Source: Leuconostoc palmae (GTDB lineage Bacteria > Bacillota > Bacilli > Lactobacillales > Lactobacillaceae). Taken from it: a stretch of DNA of 64,000 nt. Position 1 is the stretch's first letter, and the number at the start of each line of letters is the position of its first letter. The translations under genes and the position numbers were made by a program. Below the pieces are notes generated by a model, which saw only the letters and a list, made by a program, of their open reading frames with translations, was not told the origin of the DNA and ran no database searches. Positions 18,209-26,980 of the stretch are shown one piece after another. The DNA is taken from NCBI RefSeq assembly GCF_019656075.1, contig NZ_BPKZ01000001.1, positions 124,001 through 188,000 of the forward strand, in the 5' to 3' direction.

Positions 18209-18443
18209 AATCATTTATGTATTTAAAAAGTACAATACATAACCTTTCAATATATTTAACATATTACTAATAATTGTCACTGTTTACTATTATAGCAAAC
18301 AGTGTCAAATAATTAATTATCAAATCGTCTTATGCCTATTTTTAGTCATCTTATTTGCCATTTCAAAGATAACTATCCTCGTGAATCTACCCAAAACATA
18401 CCTTTGTCGTGGTAAAATGATAATTATGAAAGTGGGGAAACTT

Positions 18444-19802
18444 ATGACACTTAGAAGTATAGTTGCACGTGCCACAGCCAAAAGCGCTCATTGGTTCTTG
18501 CATGACGTCATGCACCGTGGTGGTACAAGCCTACCTGGTAAATTGGCTGTAGCCATTGATCCAAATATCTTAAAGTCAATTCAGCAAGATTTTGACTTGG
18601 TCATTGTTACTGGTACAAATGGCAAAACCTTAACAACTGCTCTGATAACACGTGTTTTGCAAGCTGGTGGTTATGAAGTGATTACAAATCATTCTGGTTC
18701 AAACATGATTCAAGGTGTTACCGGCACATTAGTCACACGTAAAATTAAACCATCCTCTAATGGAAAAAAGCCAATTGCTGTATTAGAAGTTGACGAAGCT
18801 AACGTTGAAAAAATAACCCATGCAATTAAACCTAAAATGTTTGTTTTAACAAATATTTTTCGTGATCAATTAGATCGTTATGGGGAAATATACACAACTT
18901 ATGACAAAATTATTGCTGGTATCAAGCATGCACCTGAAGCAGTTGTACTAGCTAATGGCGATTCTCCCCTATTTACCAGAGGGGATTTCCCAAACGAAAG
19001 ACGCTATTTTGGATTTAATCATATCTCACCTGAAAATTATACTCCTGGTCCTGCACCGATTAACACTGACGGTATATTGTCACCAACAGACCATACTGTA
19101 TTAAACTACGATTTTATTACTTACGCTAATCTGGGAAAATATTTCAGTAATTCAGATGATTTTGCCAGACCAAATTTACGATACCAAGTTACGAGTATTG
19201 ATAAATTAACACCAAACTACTCAACATTTGCAATCGATGGCACACCATTACGAATTGAAATTGGTGGTTTATATAATATATATAACGCACTAACCGCATT
19301 TTCTGTTGGGCGAGAATTCGATGTGTCACCAGAACAAATTAAAACAGCGTTTGAATCAAATGCACAAATTTTTGGCAGACAAGAAGCTATCCATGTTGAT
19401 GGTAAAGATGTCACAATTGTTCTGATTAAAAACCCTGTTGGCACAAATTCTGTCATTGATATGATGTTAACTGAAGACCATGAATTTTCATTATTAATAT
19501 TACTCAATGCAAATTATGCCGATGGTATTGATACCAGTTGGATTTGGGATGCTGAATTTGAAAAGCTACATGATACTAACATTAAAGCAGTAGCCACTGG
19601 TGGTGAACGTCATAAAGATATCAGTGTTCGTTTGAAAATGGCTGGTTTTGAAGACCAAGCTACCTATAAGGATTTAGCAACAGTTGTCCAAGCAATCAAA
19701 GCAATGCCAACTGAAAAAGTTTATGTTGCTGCTACTTATACTGCTATGTTACAACTTCGCCAACAATTAGGAAGTGCTGGCTTTATCAAGGGAGGTTTTT
19801 AA
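18444..19802 (+). CDS. murT: Lipid II isoglutaminyl synthase, glutamine-accepting subunit MurT (zinc ribbon cysteines absent)
   Basis: 452-residue Mur-ligase-like protein with the P-loop VTGTNGKTLTT (about 55-65), the VLEVDEAN segment and a C-terminal DUF1727 domain. With GatD it amidates the alpha-carboxyl of D-Glu in lipid II. MurT proteins usually carry a Cys4 zinc ribbon inserted in the middle domain. Here the insert is present and alignable (residues 213-243, ending FARP), but the four cysteine positions are Ser213, Asp216, Ser235 and Asp238, and no cysteine occurs in the protein. I chose the ATG at 18444, with GGGGA 7 bases upstream. The preceding in-frame ATGs lack an SD and one overlaps the likely extended -10 (TGGTAAAAT, 18410-18418). 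It overlaps gatD by one base. Confidence 0.93.
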   Translation: MTLRSIVARATAKSAHWFLHDVMHRGGTSLPGKLAVAIDPNILKSIQQDFDLVIVTGTNGKTLTTALITRVLQAGGYEVITNHSGSNMIQGVTGTLVTRKIKPSSNGKKPIAVLEVDEANVEKITHAIKPKMFVLTNIFRDQLDRYGEIYTTYDKIIAGIKHAPEAVVLANGDSPLFTRGDFPNERRYFGFNHISPENYTPGPAPINTDGILSPTDHTVLNYDFITYANLGKYFSNSDDFARPNLRYQVTSIDKLTPNYSTFAIDGTPLRIEIGGLYNIYNALTAFSVGREFDVSPEQIKTAFESNAQIFGRQEAIHVDGKDVTIVLIKNPVGTNSVIDMMLTEDHEFSLLILLNANYADGIDTSWIWDAEFEKLHDTNIKAVATGGERHKDISVRLKMAGFEDQATYKDLATVVQAIKAMPTEKVYVAATYTAMLQLRQQLGSAGFIKGGF

Positions 19803-20533
19803 TGTCAACATATACACTTTCTTTTGCACACCTTTACGGTGATTTAATGAATACCTATGGCGATTACGGTAATTTTATCGCATTCAATTATTACGCAAAA
19901 AAAATTGGTGTCCAAACTGAATATCACTTAGTTTCATTAGATGATAAATTTGACGCTGAAGCCTTTGATTTTGCTCTCTTTGGCGGTGGACAAGATTATG
20001 AAGAATCAATTGTTGCAGAAGATTTGAAATATAAAGTTGATGATATTAAAGACTATATTGAAAATAATGGGCCGTTATTAGCTATTTGTGGTGGTTTTCA
20101 ATTATTAGGTCACTACATTGAAATGGCTGATGGCTCAAAAGTTGATGGTATCAGCGTGATGGATCATTATACAACCAATATGTATCAAGATAATCTTACT
20201 GTTCTTAAAGGACAACGCTTGACAGGTAACATTGTGATTAAAAATAATGACACTCATGAAGAATATCATGGATTCGAAAATCATCAAGGACGTACTTTTT
20301 TAGGTAAAGATGAACGAGCACTAGGTACTGTTATTTCAGGAAATGGTAATAATGGTATGGACAAAACCGAAGGCGTCATTTATAAAAATGTTTATGGCTC
20401 ATATTTCCATGGTCCTATATTCACTCGTAATGGTAATTTAGCAAAGCGTTTACTAGTAACTAGTCTGGAACGTAAGTATCCAGGTATCGACTGGCATAGT
20501 CAACTAGAAGCTATTGAAACAGAATCATTTTAA
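19802..20533 (+). CDS. gatD: Lipid II isoglutaminyl synthase, glutaminase subunit GatD
   Basis: 243-residue class I glutamine amidotransferase-like subunit. The nucleophile is Cys in LLAICGGFQLLG (Cys97 or so) and the His is in GSYFHGPIF (about 203-211). The protein frees ammonia from glutamine, which MurT uses to amidate lipid II. A strong GGGAGG SD lies in the end of murT, and TAATG joins the two genes, so a 1:1 complex is expected. A perfect terminator follows. Confidence 0.95.
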   Translation: MSTYTLSFAHLYGDLMNTYGDYGNFIAFNYYAKKIGVQTEYHLVSLDDKFDAEAFDFALFGGGQDYEESIVAEDLKYKVDDIKDYIENNGPLLAICGGFQLLGHYIEMADGSKVDGISVMDHYTTNMYQDNLTVLKGQRLTGNIVIKNNDTHEEYHGFENHQGRTFLGKDERALGTVISGNGNNGMDKTEGVIYKNVYGSYFHGPIFTRNGNLAKRLLVTSLERKYPGIDWHSQLEAIETESF

Positions 20534-20570
20534 AAAGCACATCAACACAATTGTGTTGATGTGCTTTTTT
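20533..20570. terminator. Strong bidirectional terminator after gatD
   Basis: A perfect 36-base inverted repeat (20533-20568) with arms AAAAGCACATCAACACAA and its complement, plus a T run. It serves gatD on the plus strand and the small gene and kimA on the minus strand. Confidence 0.95.
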
Positions 20571-20736
20571 ATTTATGTTGTTTATGAGTCGAATTGTAAT
20601 TATCTATCTTCTGTTGCTTAACTTTGTTAATTTCGCGATGATACCAACGCATAATCATAATTAAGCCAACCGTAGAAATAGTCATCGCAATAACAACCCA
20701 GACAAAAAATAAAGTTAATTTAGTTTCAAATGACAT
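20569..20736 (-). CDS. Small single-pass membrane protein of 55 residues next to kimA
   Basis: A 55-residue frame starting MSFETKLTLFFVWVVIAMTI, with one hydrophobic helix (about 8-29), then a basic, polar tail (RWYHREINKVKQQKID...). An ideal SD (AAGGAG, 7 bases before ATG) supports translation. It starts 20 bases after the kimA stop and ends at the shared terminator, so it is the last gene of the kimA transcript. I do not recognise the family. The position suggests an accessory or regulatory peptide for KimA, but this is inference. Confidence 0.7.
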   Translation of the reverse strand: MSFETKLTLFFVWVVIAMTISTVGLIMIMRWYHREINKVKQQKIDNYNSTHKQHK

Positions 20737-20756
20737 TGTTTACTCCTTAATTGAAT

Positions 20757-22601
20757 TTACTCAGACAAATGATAATAGTACGTTGAAATTGAAATATCAG
20801 TTCGTGCAGCAAAAGCTGTTCTTAAGCGTAATGAATTTTGATTATGCAATATATTTTGCCAAGGTTTTTTAGGCACAAATTGTGGTAATAAGACCGTGAC
20901 TGAGTGATTCCTTTTCCCAGCTTGCTTAACAACTGCATCAACAAAGCCAATTGCTGGTTTAATAATTGATCGATATGAGGAATGAATATCTACATAACGT
21001 ACATCAGGAAAATCCGCTTTAAACGCGTTCGATATTTTTAACTCTTTTTTTGGATTAACATCAAAGCTGACGTGCATGGCAATAACGTAATCACCAATAG
21101 ATAATGCATAATCAACAGCTTCTGTCGTCACTTTAGTCACATTTGATACTAAAACAATAACTGTTGATCCATCATATCGATGTCTGACAGCGCGATCGTT
21201 TTTCACTGATTCTAATCTTAATTGACGCGCAATACTAATATAATGATTTTTAACTTTTAGAAATAAGAATAATACAATCGGCATAATTAATAAATAAGGC
21301 CAAACATGTTCAATTCTAGTGGCAAATAGAGTAAGCACCAGAATAGCCGAAATGGCGGCACCAACAAAATTAATCATTGCCTTAAATACCCAACGTGCTG
21401 GCCTCTTACGCCACCAATGAATAATCATGCCCGATTGCGACAAAGTAAATGGTACAAAAACACCAACGGCATATAGAGGAATTAAAGCATCAGTTGAGCC
21501 ATGAAAAATCATTAATAATATAATCGCACCAAATGCTAGTGACAAAATACCATTTGAATAGCCCAAACGATCTCCCTTATCCATATATAGGTGAGGAAGA
21601 TATTTATCTTTGGCTAAATTAAGTGCTAGCATTGGAAAAGCAGAAAAACCTGTATTTGCTGCAACAGCCAATATCAAAGCTGTTGCCAATTGAATAACAT
21701 AAAAGCCAACTCCATGACCACCGAACGTGGTTGCCGCAATTTGTGATAAGACTGTTGAATGCGCATTTGGTGTTATACCATACCAATAACTTAAGAAAGT
21801 AATGCCACCAAAAAACATCGCTAATACAATAGCCATCATTGTTAGTGTCGTCGCAGCATGTTTTTCCTTGGGTTCCTTAAAATTCGGTACAGCATTTGAA
21901 ATTGCCTCAACACCAGTTAAGGAAGACGAACCACTGGAAAAAGCTCTCATGAATAGCACAAACGACAACCCTGAAAAACTGGTTCCGATTTTAGCAGCGG
22001 CATGATACGGCAATTGGCCTGTTATCGCTTGGTAAATCCCCCACAAGATCATAATGCCTAATGCCCCGATAAAAAAATAGACCGGGAACATCAGAAAATT
22101 AGCACTTTCACGTAATCCTCGTAAATTCATACCTGTTAATAGTACAACGACAATCACGGAAAGTGGCACAACATATGCCTGTAAAAATGGTACAGCGGCA
22201 GTGATGGCATCTGCTGCTGCTGATGCTGAAACAGCAACTGTTAACATATAGTCAACCAATAAAGAGCCACCTGCAACCAAACCAGCTTTGGCACCCCAAT
22301 TTTCACTGGCAACGGCATAAGCCCCACCACCAGAAGGATAAGCATGAATAATTTGGCGATAACTCAACACAATCGCTGCCAACAGAATAAGCACTAATAT
22401 GGCAATTGGCAATTGCAACCACAATGCAACTGCTCCCGCAGCTAACAATGTCGTTGTGATCGATTCTGTACCATACGCCACTGACGACAGCGCATCTGAA
22501 GAAAGTAACGCTAAAGCTTTCTTTTTAGACAACGATTGGCCACCCTCATCGAGTGTTTTCAGTGGTTTACCAATCAAAATCTTCTTGATATATTGAAACA
22601 T
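20757..22601 (-). CDS. kimA: KimA-type potassium importer (APC/KUP superfamily)
   Basis: 614-residue protein. The N-terminus (IKKILIGKPLKTLDEGGQ, then KALALLSSDALSSVAYGTES) matches B. subtilis KimA/YdaO, a high-affinity K+/H+ symporter inhibited by c-di-AMP. About 12 membrane helices occupy residues 28-450. A C-terminal cytoplasmic domain of about 150 residues follows. Older annotations call such proteins amino acid permeases. DarA, a c-di-AMP receptor, is also encoded in this window (58955-59284). GGGAG precedes the ATG. No c-di-AMP riboswitch fits in the 127 bases upstream. Confidence 0.85.
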   Translation of the reverse strand: MFQYIKKILIGKPLKTLDEGGQSLSKKKALALLSSDALSSVAYGTESITTTLLAAGAVALWLQLPIAILVLILLAAIVLSYRQIIHAYPSGGGAYAVASENWGAKAGLVAGGSLLVDYMLTVAVSASAAADAITAAVPFLQAYVVPLSVIVVVLLTGMNLRGLRESANFLMFPVYFFIGALGIMILWGIYQAITGQLPYHAAAKIGTSFSGLSFVLFMRAFSSGSSSLTGVEAISNAVPNFKEPKEKHAATTLTMMAIVLAMFFGGITFLSYWYGITPNAHSTVLSQIAATTFGGHGVGFYVIQLATALILAVAANTGFSAFPMLALNLAKDKYLPHLYMDKGDRLGYSNGILSLAFGAIILLMIFHGSTDALIPLYAVGVFVPFTLSQSGMIIHWWRKRPARWVFKAMINFVGAAISAILVLTLFATRIEHVWPYLLIMPIVLFLFLKVKNHYISIARQLRLESVKNDRAVRHRYDGSTVIVLVSNVTKVTTEAVDYALSIGDYVIAMHVSFDVNPKKELKISNAFKADFPDVRYVDIHSSYRSIIKPAIGFVDAVVKQAGKRNHSVTVLLPQFVPKKPWQNILHNQNSLRLRTAFAARTDISISTYYYHLSE

Positions 22602-22690
22602 ATTCTTCTCCCAAGCATAAAATAAAAACAGCTATGCTCAAACCTTTTTGTATATTACTCATCACATTGTACGCCATTTCACAGCTTAAA

Positions 22691-22716
22691 AAAAGCCATC
22701 ATTTATGACGGCTTTG
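22691..22716 (-). terminator. Terminator after C26 amidotransferase gene
   Basis: AAAGCCGTC and GATGGCTTT pair around ATAAAT on the minus strand (one wobble), followed by a T run. Confidence 0.85.
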
Positions 22717-22728
22717 TAACAAAAAACA

Positions 22729-23442
22729 TTAAATTTTATTGACGAATGCATCAAATATTTTCTGAGCTTCCGGATTGGTCATCAATAACATTTCTGGATG
22801 CCATTGTATACCATATATTTTTTTATCATCATTTGAAAAAGCTTCAATTACACCATCAAAACTTTTAGCATCAACCACTAAACCATCCGCTAAATCTTTA
22901 ATTGCTTGATGATGAAATGAGTTAATTAGCGCTTCAGGAGAAACAGCGTCATCTAACCAATTAGATCTTTCCCATGATACACGATGTGTAGGTGTTGACC
23001 ACTTAGTCGGATACTGATCATGTTTAACTGTTAACTTTGGATATTGAGTTGGTAAATCTTGATACAGCGTGCCGCCCATAGCCACGTTAATAACTTGTGC
23101 CCCACGACAAATACCAAATACCGGTTTACCAGCACGAATAGCTTCTTTCAATAAAGCCAACTCAAATAAATCGCGTTGACGATCAATTTCACCAATCTGT
23201 GGTATAGGATCTTCACCATAATAATCTGGTGAAACATCCTGACCACCAGGTAATAGTAACGCATCAACACTATCAATGTATGCTTCAGCTAATTCCGGTT
23301 TCCCTAAAGGTAATACCATCGGTAATGCCCCTGCCCCCGTAATTCCCGCAATATAATTTTTTTGAACATAGTTAACATAATTTGTCCCAAATCTAGGGTT
23401 CGCATGTACGACATGATTACTAGAAATACCTATTTTTTTCAT
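22729..23442 (-). CDS. Peptidase C26 / gamma-glutamyl-GABA hydrolase-like amidotransferase
   Basis: 237-residue class I glutamine amidotransferase-like hydrolase of the C26 family. The oxyanion/nucleophile motif is VFGICRGAQ (Cys near 113); the His and Glu are in IQWHPE near the C-terminus (about 218-223). The early LLPGGQDVSPDYYGE is characteristic. Family members split gamma-glutamyl amide bonds such as gamma-glutamyl-GABA or peptides. The true substrate is unknown. It follows the OppA-like gene by 18 bases, so a role in handling imported gamma-glutamyl peptides is possible. Confidence 0.87.
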   Translation of the reverse strand: MKKIGISSNHVVHANPRFGTNYVNYVQKNYIAGITGAGALPMVLPLGKPELAEAYIDSVDALLLPGGQDVSPDYYGEDPIPQIGEIDRQRDLFELALLKEAIRAGKPVFGICRGAQVINVAMGGTLYQDLPTQYPKLTVKHDQYPTKWSTPTHRVSWERSNWLDDAVSPEALINSFHHQAIKDLADGLVVDAKSFDGVIEAFSNDDKKIYGIQWHPEMLLMTNPEAQKIFDAFVNKI

Positions 23443-23460
23443 GAATGATACCTCAATCTG

Positions 23461-25059
23461 TTATTTTGCATATTTATAGTTTTGATAACCAATAAGTGGA
23501 TAATTTAAATTTTTCACCGTGCTTTTAAGTAAATGAACATTTGACATCTGATAAAGTGGTGTAACACCATTCAAATCATTGTTTAGTTTAGCCGCTTCTT
23601 GTTGTAATTGGTAACGGCTATCGTTTGCTTCCCCTTGTTGATTAATTTGCTCAATTAAGTTGTCATATTTTTCATTATGCCATTTTGTAAAATTAATCGC
23701 ACCATTAGAATATGCCATATCTAAAAAGTCAATTGGATCGTTGTAATCAGTAGACCAGCTTAACGTCCCAGCTTGAAAATTTCTTGAATTAAATGCGGCT
23801 ATTTCGGCATTTAAAGGCATTTTATTTAAGTTGATTGTGACATCTGGCAATACAGTCTCAATTCGATGTTTTAAGTAAGTACCCAACAAATTATAACCAT
23901 CTGTATCTGCAATATTCAACGTAATACTAATCTTTTTTTGGTTTAATTCTTTTTGTGCTTGTTTCAAATACGAAGTTGCTTTGTCTTTGTCAAATGGTAG
24001 ATCCAAATTTTTATTAAAATCTTGCCCATCGATTGTCACTTCGTTACTTGGCACAATAGATTTAGCAGCCACAGAGCCATCCCCTAAGGTTTGATTTGCT
24101 AGAACCTGACGATCAATAGCATAACTAATGGCGCGTTTAAAATTAGTATTACTTGTAATTTTGTCTTGTGATTGCCAAACAATAAACACCATTCGACCCT
24201 TGGGTTTGGATTGCATGCCTGAAATATTTTTCTTTTTCAAATCACCGATGACACTACCAGAGATTTCGGCCTCATCTACTTGTCCAGCAATATATTGCTT
24301 ACTTGCAAGCGTGGCATCTTTAACAACGGTGCTCTTAATTGTTTGGTAATGAACCTGATTAGCTCCGGCATAATAAGGATTTTTGACAAATTCCCAAGAT
24401 GTAGCTGACTGGTTCCACTTTTTAATCATATATGCCCCGTTAGACATAGTTGTCTGATCAGTTTGTCCATATTTCTTGCCGTACTGCTTCACTTTAGCTG
24501 AGTTGATAGGATATAACTGGTTAGCTAAAATAAAATTAAAGTAAGGTACAGGGTGCGATAAAGTGATTTCAATTGTTTTATTGTCAATTGCTTTGATACC
24601 CAAATTATCGATGTCGCTACTGTTTTTTCTAATCTCATCATAATTAGCTAAATCTTTAAAATGATTGGCACGTGTTGATTTAGAACTAGGATTGACTTGT
24701 CTTTTTGCAGAATCAACAAAATCTTGCGCCGTAACAGCCGACCCATCAGACCACTTTTGATTATCTTTTAATTTAATAGTATAGACTTTATTATCATTTG
24801 TTGGTTTTACAATCGATTGAGCCATGCCAGGTATTACTTGACCTTTGTCACTCAGTGTATATAAACCTTCAAGTGTCTGTGTTTCAGCCCAATTAGAACC
24901 AATATCATCAGCAAAGTTAGGATCTAAAGTAGTAATAGGATTCTGAACTGTCACGCTTAATTGATCTTTGCTTGTTTTAGATTTTTGATTGAGTAGTGTG
25001 TAACTCCCCAAAACAACTAACAACACCACAGAGATAGTAATCAATGGTTTTTTCTTCAT
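23461..25059 (-). CDS. OppA-like peptide-binding protein without lipobox cysteine
   Basis: 532-residue extracytoplasmic solute-binding protein, family 5 (OppA/DppA). SBP_bac_5 landmarks include TLDPNFADDIGSNWAETQTLEGLY (split across about 42-65) and YTIKLKDNQKWSDG (about 112-125). The N-terminal hydrophobic segment (about 6-24, ending VVLGSYTLLNQ) has no cysteine, and none is present nearby, so the usual lipid anchor cannot form; it may be held by the uncleaved helix or released. No permease or ATPase genes are adjacent. It is followed by the C26 gene in the same transcript. Confidence 0.85.
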   Translation of the reverse strand: MKKKPLITISVVLLVVLGSYTLLNQKSKTSKDQLSVTVQNPITTLDPNFADDIGSNWAETQTLEGLYTLSDKGQVIPGMAQSIVKPTNDNKVYTIKLKDNQKWSDGSAVTAQDFVDSAKRQVNPSSKSTRANHFKDLANYDEIRKNSSDIDNLGIKAIDNKTIEITLSHPVPYFNFILANQLYPINSAKVKQYGKKYGQTDQTTMSNGAYMIKKWNQSATSWEFVKNPYYAGANQVHYQTIKSTVVKDATLASKQYIAGQVDEAEISGSVIGDLKKKNISGMQSKPKGRMVFIVWQSQDKITSNTNFKRAISYAIDRQVLANQTLGDGSVAAKSIVPSNEVTIDGQDFNKNLDLPFDKDKATSYLKQAQKELNQKKISITLNIADTDGYNLLGTYLKHRIETVLPDVTINLNKMPLNAEIAAFNSRNFQAGTLSWSTDYNDPIDFLDMAYSNGAINFTKWHNEKYDNLIEQINQQGEANDSRYQLQQEAAKLNNDLNGVTPLYQMSNVHLLKSTVKNLNYPLIGYQNYKYAK

Positions 25060-25114
25060 GTTTTAGATACCAACTCCATCGTTTATTTAACTTATTTTTT
25101 CAAAGTATTGATTA

Positions 25115-25144
25115 AGTATAACCCGATAAGATGTTATTGTTCAA
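25115..25144 (-). promoter_or_regulatory. Promoter of OppA-like gene
   Basis: TTGAAC (25139-25144), 18 bases, TATACT (25115-25120) on the minus strand, about 55 bases upstream of the start codon. Confidence 0.55.
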
Positions 25145-25203
25145 CTCCACAAATACATTTCATACAATCACTTCAATCTATGTACGGCGACAATTCGCCA
25201 TTG

Positions 25204-26331
25204 TTAGTGCCAAACTTCTTCTATGATTTCTTTAACCAATTTAAGCTTGTCCCATTGTTGTTTTTCAGTCAAAATGTTCCCTTCTTCTGTCGAAGCAAAA
25301 CCGCATTGTGTCGAAAGCCATAATCTATCCAACGGCAAATACTTTGCTGCCTCATATATTCGATTAATAATGCTTTGCTTATCTTCTAATTCAGGTGTCT
25401 TACTGGTAATCAAACCTAGAACAACTTGTTTATCCCCAGATACTTTTGCTAATGGTTCAAAACCACCAGCCCGTTGTGAATCATATTCTAAGAAATAGGT
25501 CGCAACATTTTCTTTGGCAAATAATGTGTCAGCAACACTGTCATATGCACCGCTTGAAGCCCAATCAGAATGGTAATTACCACGACATACATGTGTGTTG
25601 ATAGTTAAATCATCTGGAAGATTTTCAATAGCCCCATTATTAAGATCCAAATATAGACGCTTTAATTCATCAATATCAAATCCTACCCCAGCCATTGTTT
25701 CCCAAAATTTAGGATCAACCAACATGCCCCATGTACAGTCATCTAATTGAATAATTCTTGCTCCTGCATCATAAAAAGACAGAATTTCTTCGTGATATAC
25801 TTTTTTAATATCTTCATATAATGCTTCTTGGCTATCGTAATAGTCACCAATTACTAATGCATTTTTACCTCGTACGAGTTCTGCATAAAATTGTGATGGT
25901 GAAGGAATAGTCACTTTTGCTGTTACACCAGCCTGATCAGCTAGTTGCTTTAAATACTGAAAATGTTTTATGAATGGATGCTTATCAGCACTGAAACTCA
26001 ACTTACCATTTAGGCGAGCTGAATCATCTCGAGTTTCTTCATGAGCAAATAAGTAACCTTGACCATAGTTAAAATGCTCAATACCGTTAAATCCCCAGAA
26101 ATTATCTAAATGCCAATATGAACGTCTGAATTCCCCATCTGTTACAACATCAAGGCCAATAGCTACCTGCTTCTCTACTAAATCAGCAATCGCTTCATTT
26201 TCAACTTCTTCCAAATCTGTAGCTGTAATTTCGCCATTTGCGAATTGCTTTCTTGCTTCTTTTAGAGACTCTGGACGCAAAAATGAGCCAACATGTTGAA
26301 ATCCAATTTTTTGTAATGTATTTGTTGTCAT
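25204..26331 (-). CDS. MetE-like methyltransferase, YxjG/YxjH family (copy 1)
   Basis: 375-residue protein resembling the C-terminal catalytic half of cobalamin-independent methionine synthase, without the MetE N-terminal half. Zinc ligands are recognisable: His and Cys in NTHVCRGNY (about 238-246) and Cys in STQCGF (about 340-345). YxjG/YxjH proteins make methionine from homocysteine with a methyl donor that is not settled. SD AGGAG precedes the ATG. It follows luxS after a 170-base gap and is a paralogue of the gene at 27861-28991. Confidence 0.88.
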   Translation of the reverse strand: MTTNTLQKIGFQHVGSFLRPESLKEARKQFANGEITATDLEEVENEAIADLVEKQVAIGLDVVTDGEFRRSYWHLDNFWGFNGIEHFNYGQGYLFAHEETRDDSARLNGKLSFSADKHPFIKHFQYLKQLADQAGVTAKVTIPSPSQFYAELVRGKNALVIGDYYDSQEALYEDIKKVYHEEILSFYDAGARIIQLDDCTWGMLVDPKFWETMAGVGFDIDELKRLYLDLNNGAIENLPDDLTINTHVCRGNYHSDWASSGAYDSVADTLFAKENVATYFLEYDSQRAGGFEPLAKVSGDKQVVLGLITSKTPELEDKQSIINRIYEAAKYLPLDRLWLSTQCGFASTEEGNILTEKQQWDKLKLVKEIIEEVWH

Positions 26332-26501
26332 AATTATCTCCTATACCAATAAAAAAATATTAATTAATCCATGGTCCTACTACATAGAAAAATGTAGACC
26401 GCACCCTCTGCTTATTATGGTAAAAGAATTCAAAAATATATCGCCGCCATAATAAATTTACTTCCAGTATCTTGTCGTGAAATTCAGTAAAAATAAATGT
26501 T
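26332..26501 (-). other. Gap between luxS and yxjH copy 1 with a bulged hairpin
   Basis: No gene seen. The RNA can form CTACAT/ATGTAG with an outer GGT/ACC across a 4-base bulge (26373-26400). On the minus strand it is followed, about 15 bases later, by a T run (26351-26357). It could be a poor terminator or a regulatory hairpin. No clear promoter. Confidence 0.35.
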
Positions 26502-26978
26502 TTACACGACTCTTCTTTCAAACGCATCACTAGATATGCCTTGTTCTAAGATGATTTTGGCCCATTCTTTTGCAGAATGTAAACTATGATCTTTAAAATT
26601 ACCACAACTTTCAATTTCTGCAGCAGGCACTTCAACGATCTCGTCACTCACAATACGTTCTAATACTTTTTTAAATACTTTAGCCAATGTCTCTGAATCA
26701 TAGTTAACCCATGAAATAACATGAAATCCTGTGCGACAACCAAATGGTGAAATATCAATAATGCCATCTATTTCATCACGAACCAATCCTGCAAATAAAT
26801 GCTCTAGTGTATGTAATCCACCTGTTTCAATAGCTGTCTCATTTGGTTGTGTGAGTCTCAAGTCATAATTAGTAATCGAACCGCCATTTGGTCCTTCTTG
26901 AGTTTCAATTACACGTACGTAAGGTGCTTTAACCTTTGTATGATCTAATGTAAAACTTTCAACAACAGTTTCTGACAT
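26502..26978 (-). CDS. luxS: S-ribosylhomocysteine lyase LuxS
   Basis: 158-residue LuxS, full length. It cleaves S-ribosylhomocysteine to homocysteine and DPD, the precursor of AI-2. The metal site HTLEH (about 56-60) and the later Cys in ESCGNF (about 126-131) are present, as is the catalytic Cys in [23 protein letters not shown], part of the end of the preceding gene, provides the SD; 2 bases separate the genes. The surrounding genes make this a methionine recycling cluster rather than a dedicated signalling locus. Confidence 0.96.
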   Translation of the reverse strand: MSETVVESFTLDHTKVKAPYVRVIETQEGPNGGSITNYDLRLTQPNETAIETGGLHTLEHLFAGLVRDEIDGIIDISPFGCRTGFHVISWVNYDSETLAKVFKKVLERIVSDEIVEVPAAEIESCGNFKDHSLHSAKEWAKIILEQGISSDAFERRVV

Positions 26979-26980
26979 AA

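Noticed and set aside
22602-22690. c-di-AMP (ydaO) riboswitch upstream of kimA
   Set aside because: The gap is too short and shows none of the motif's conserved stems; only the terminator of the upstream gene is present.
25041-25203. GGCGA-CAATT-CGCC hairpin after yxjH copy 1 as a terminator
   Set aside because: It lacks a T run on the minus strand, so it is not a convincing intrinsic terminator.
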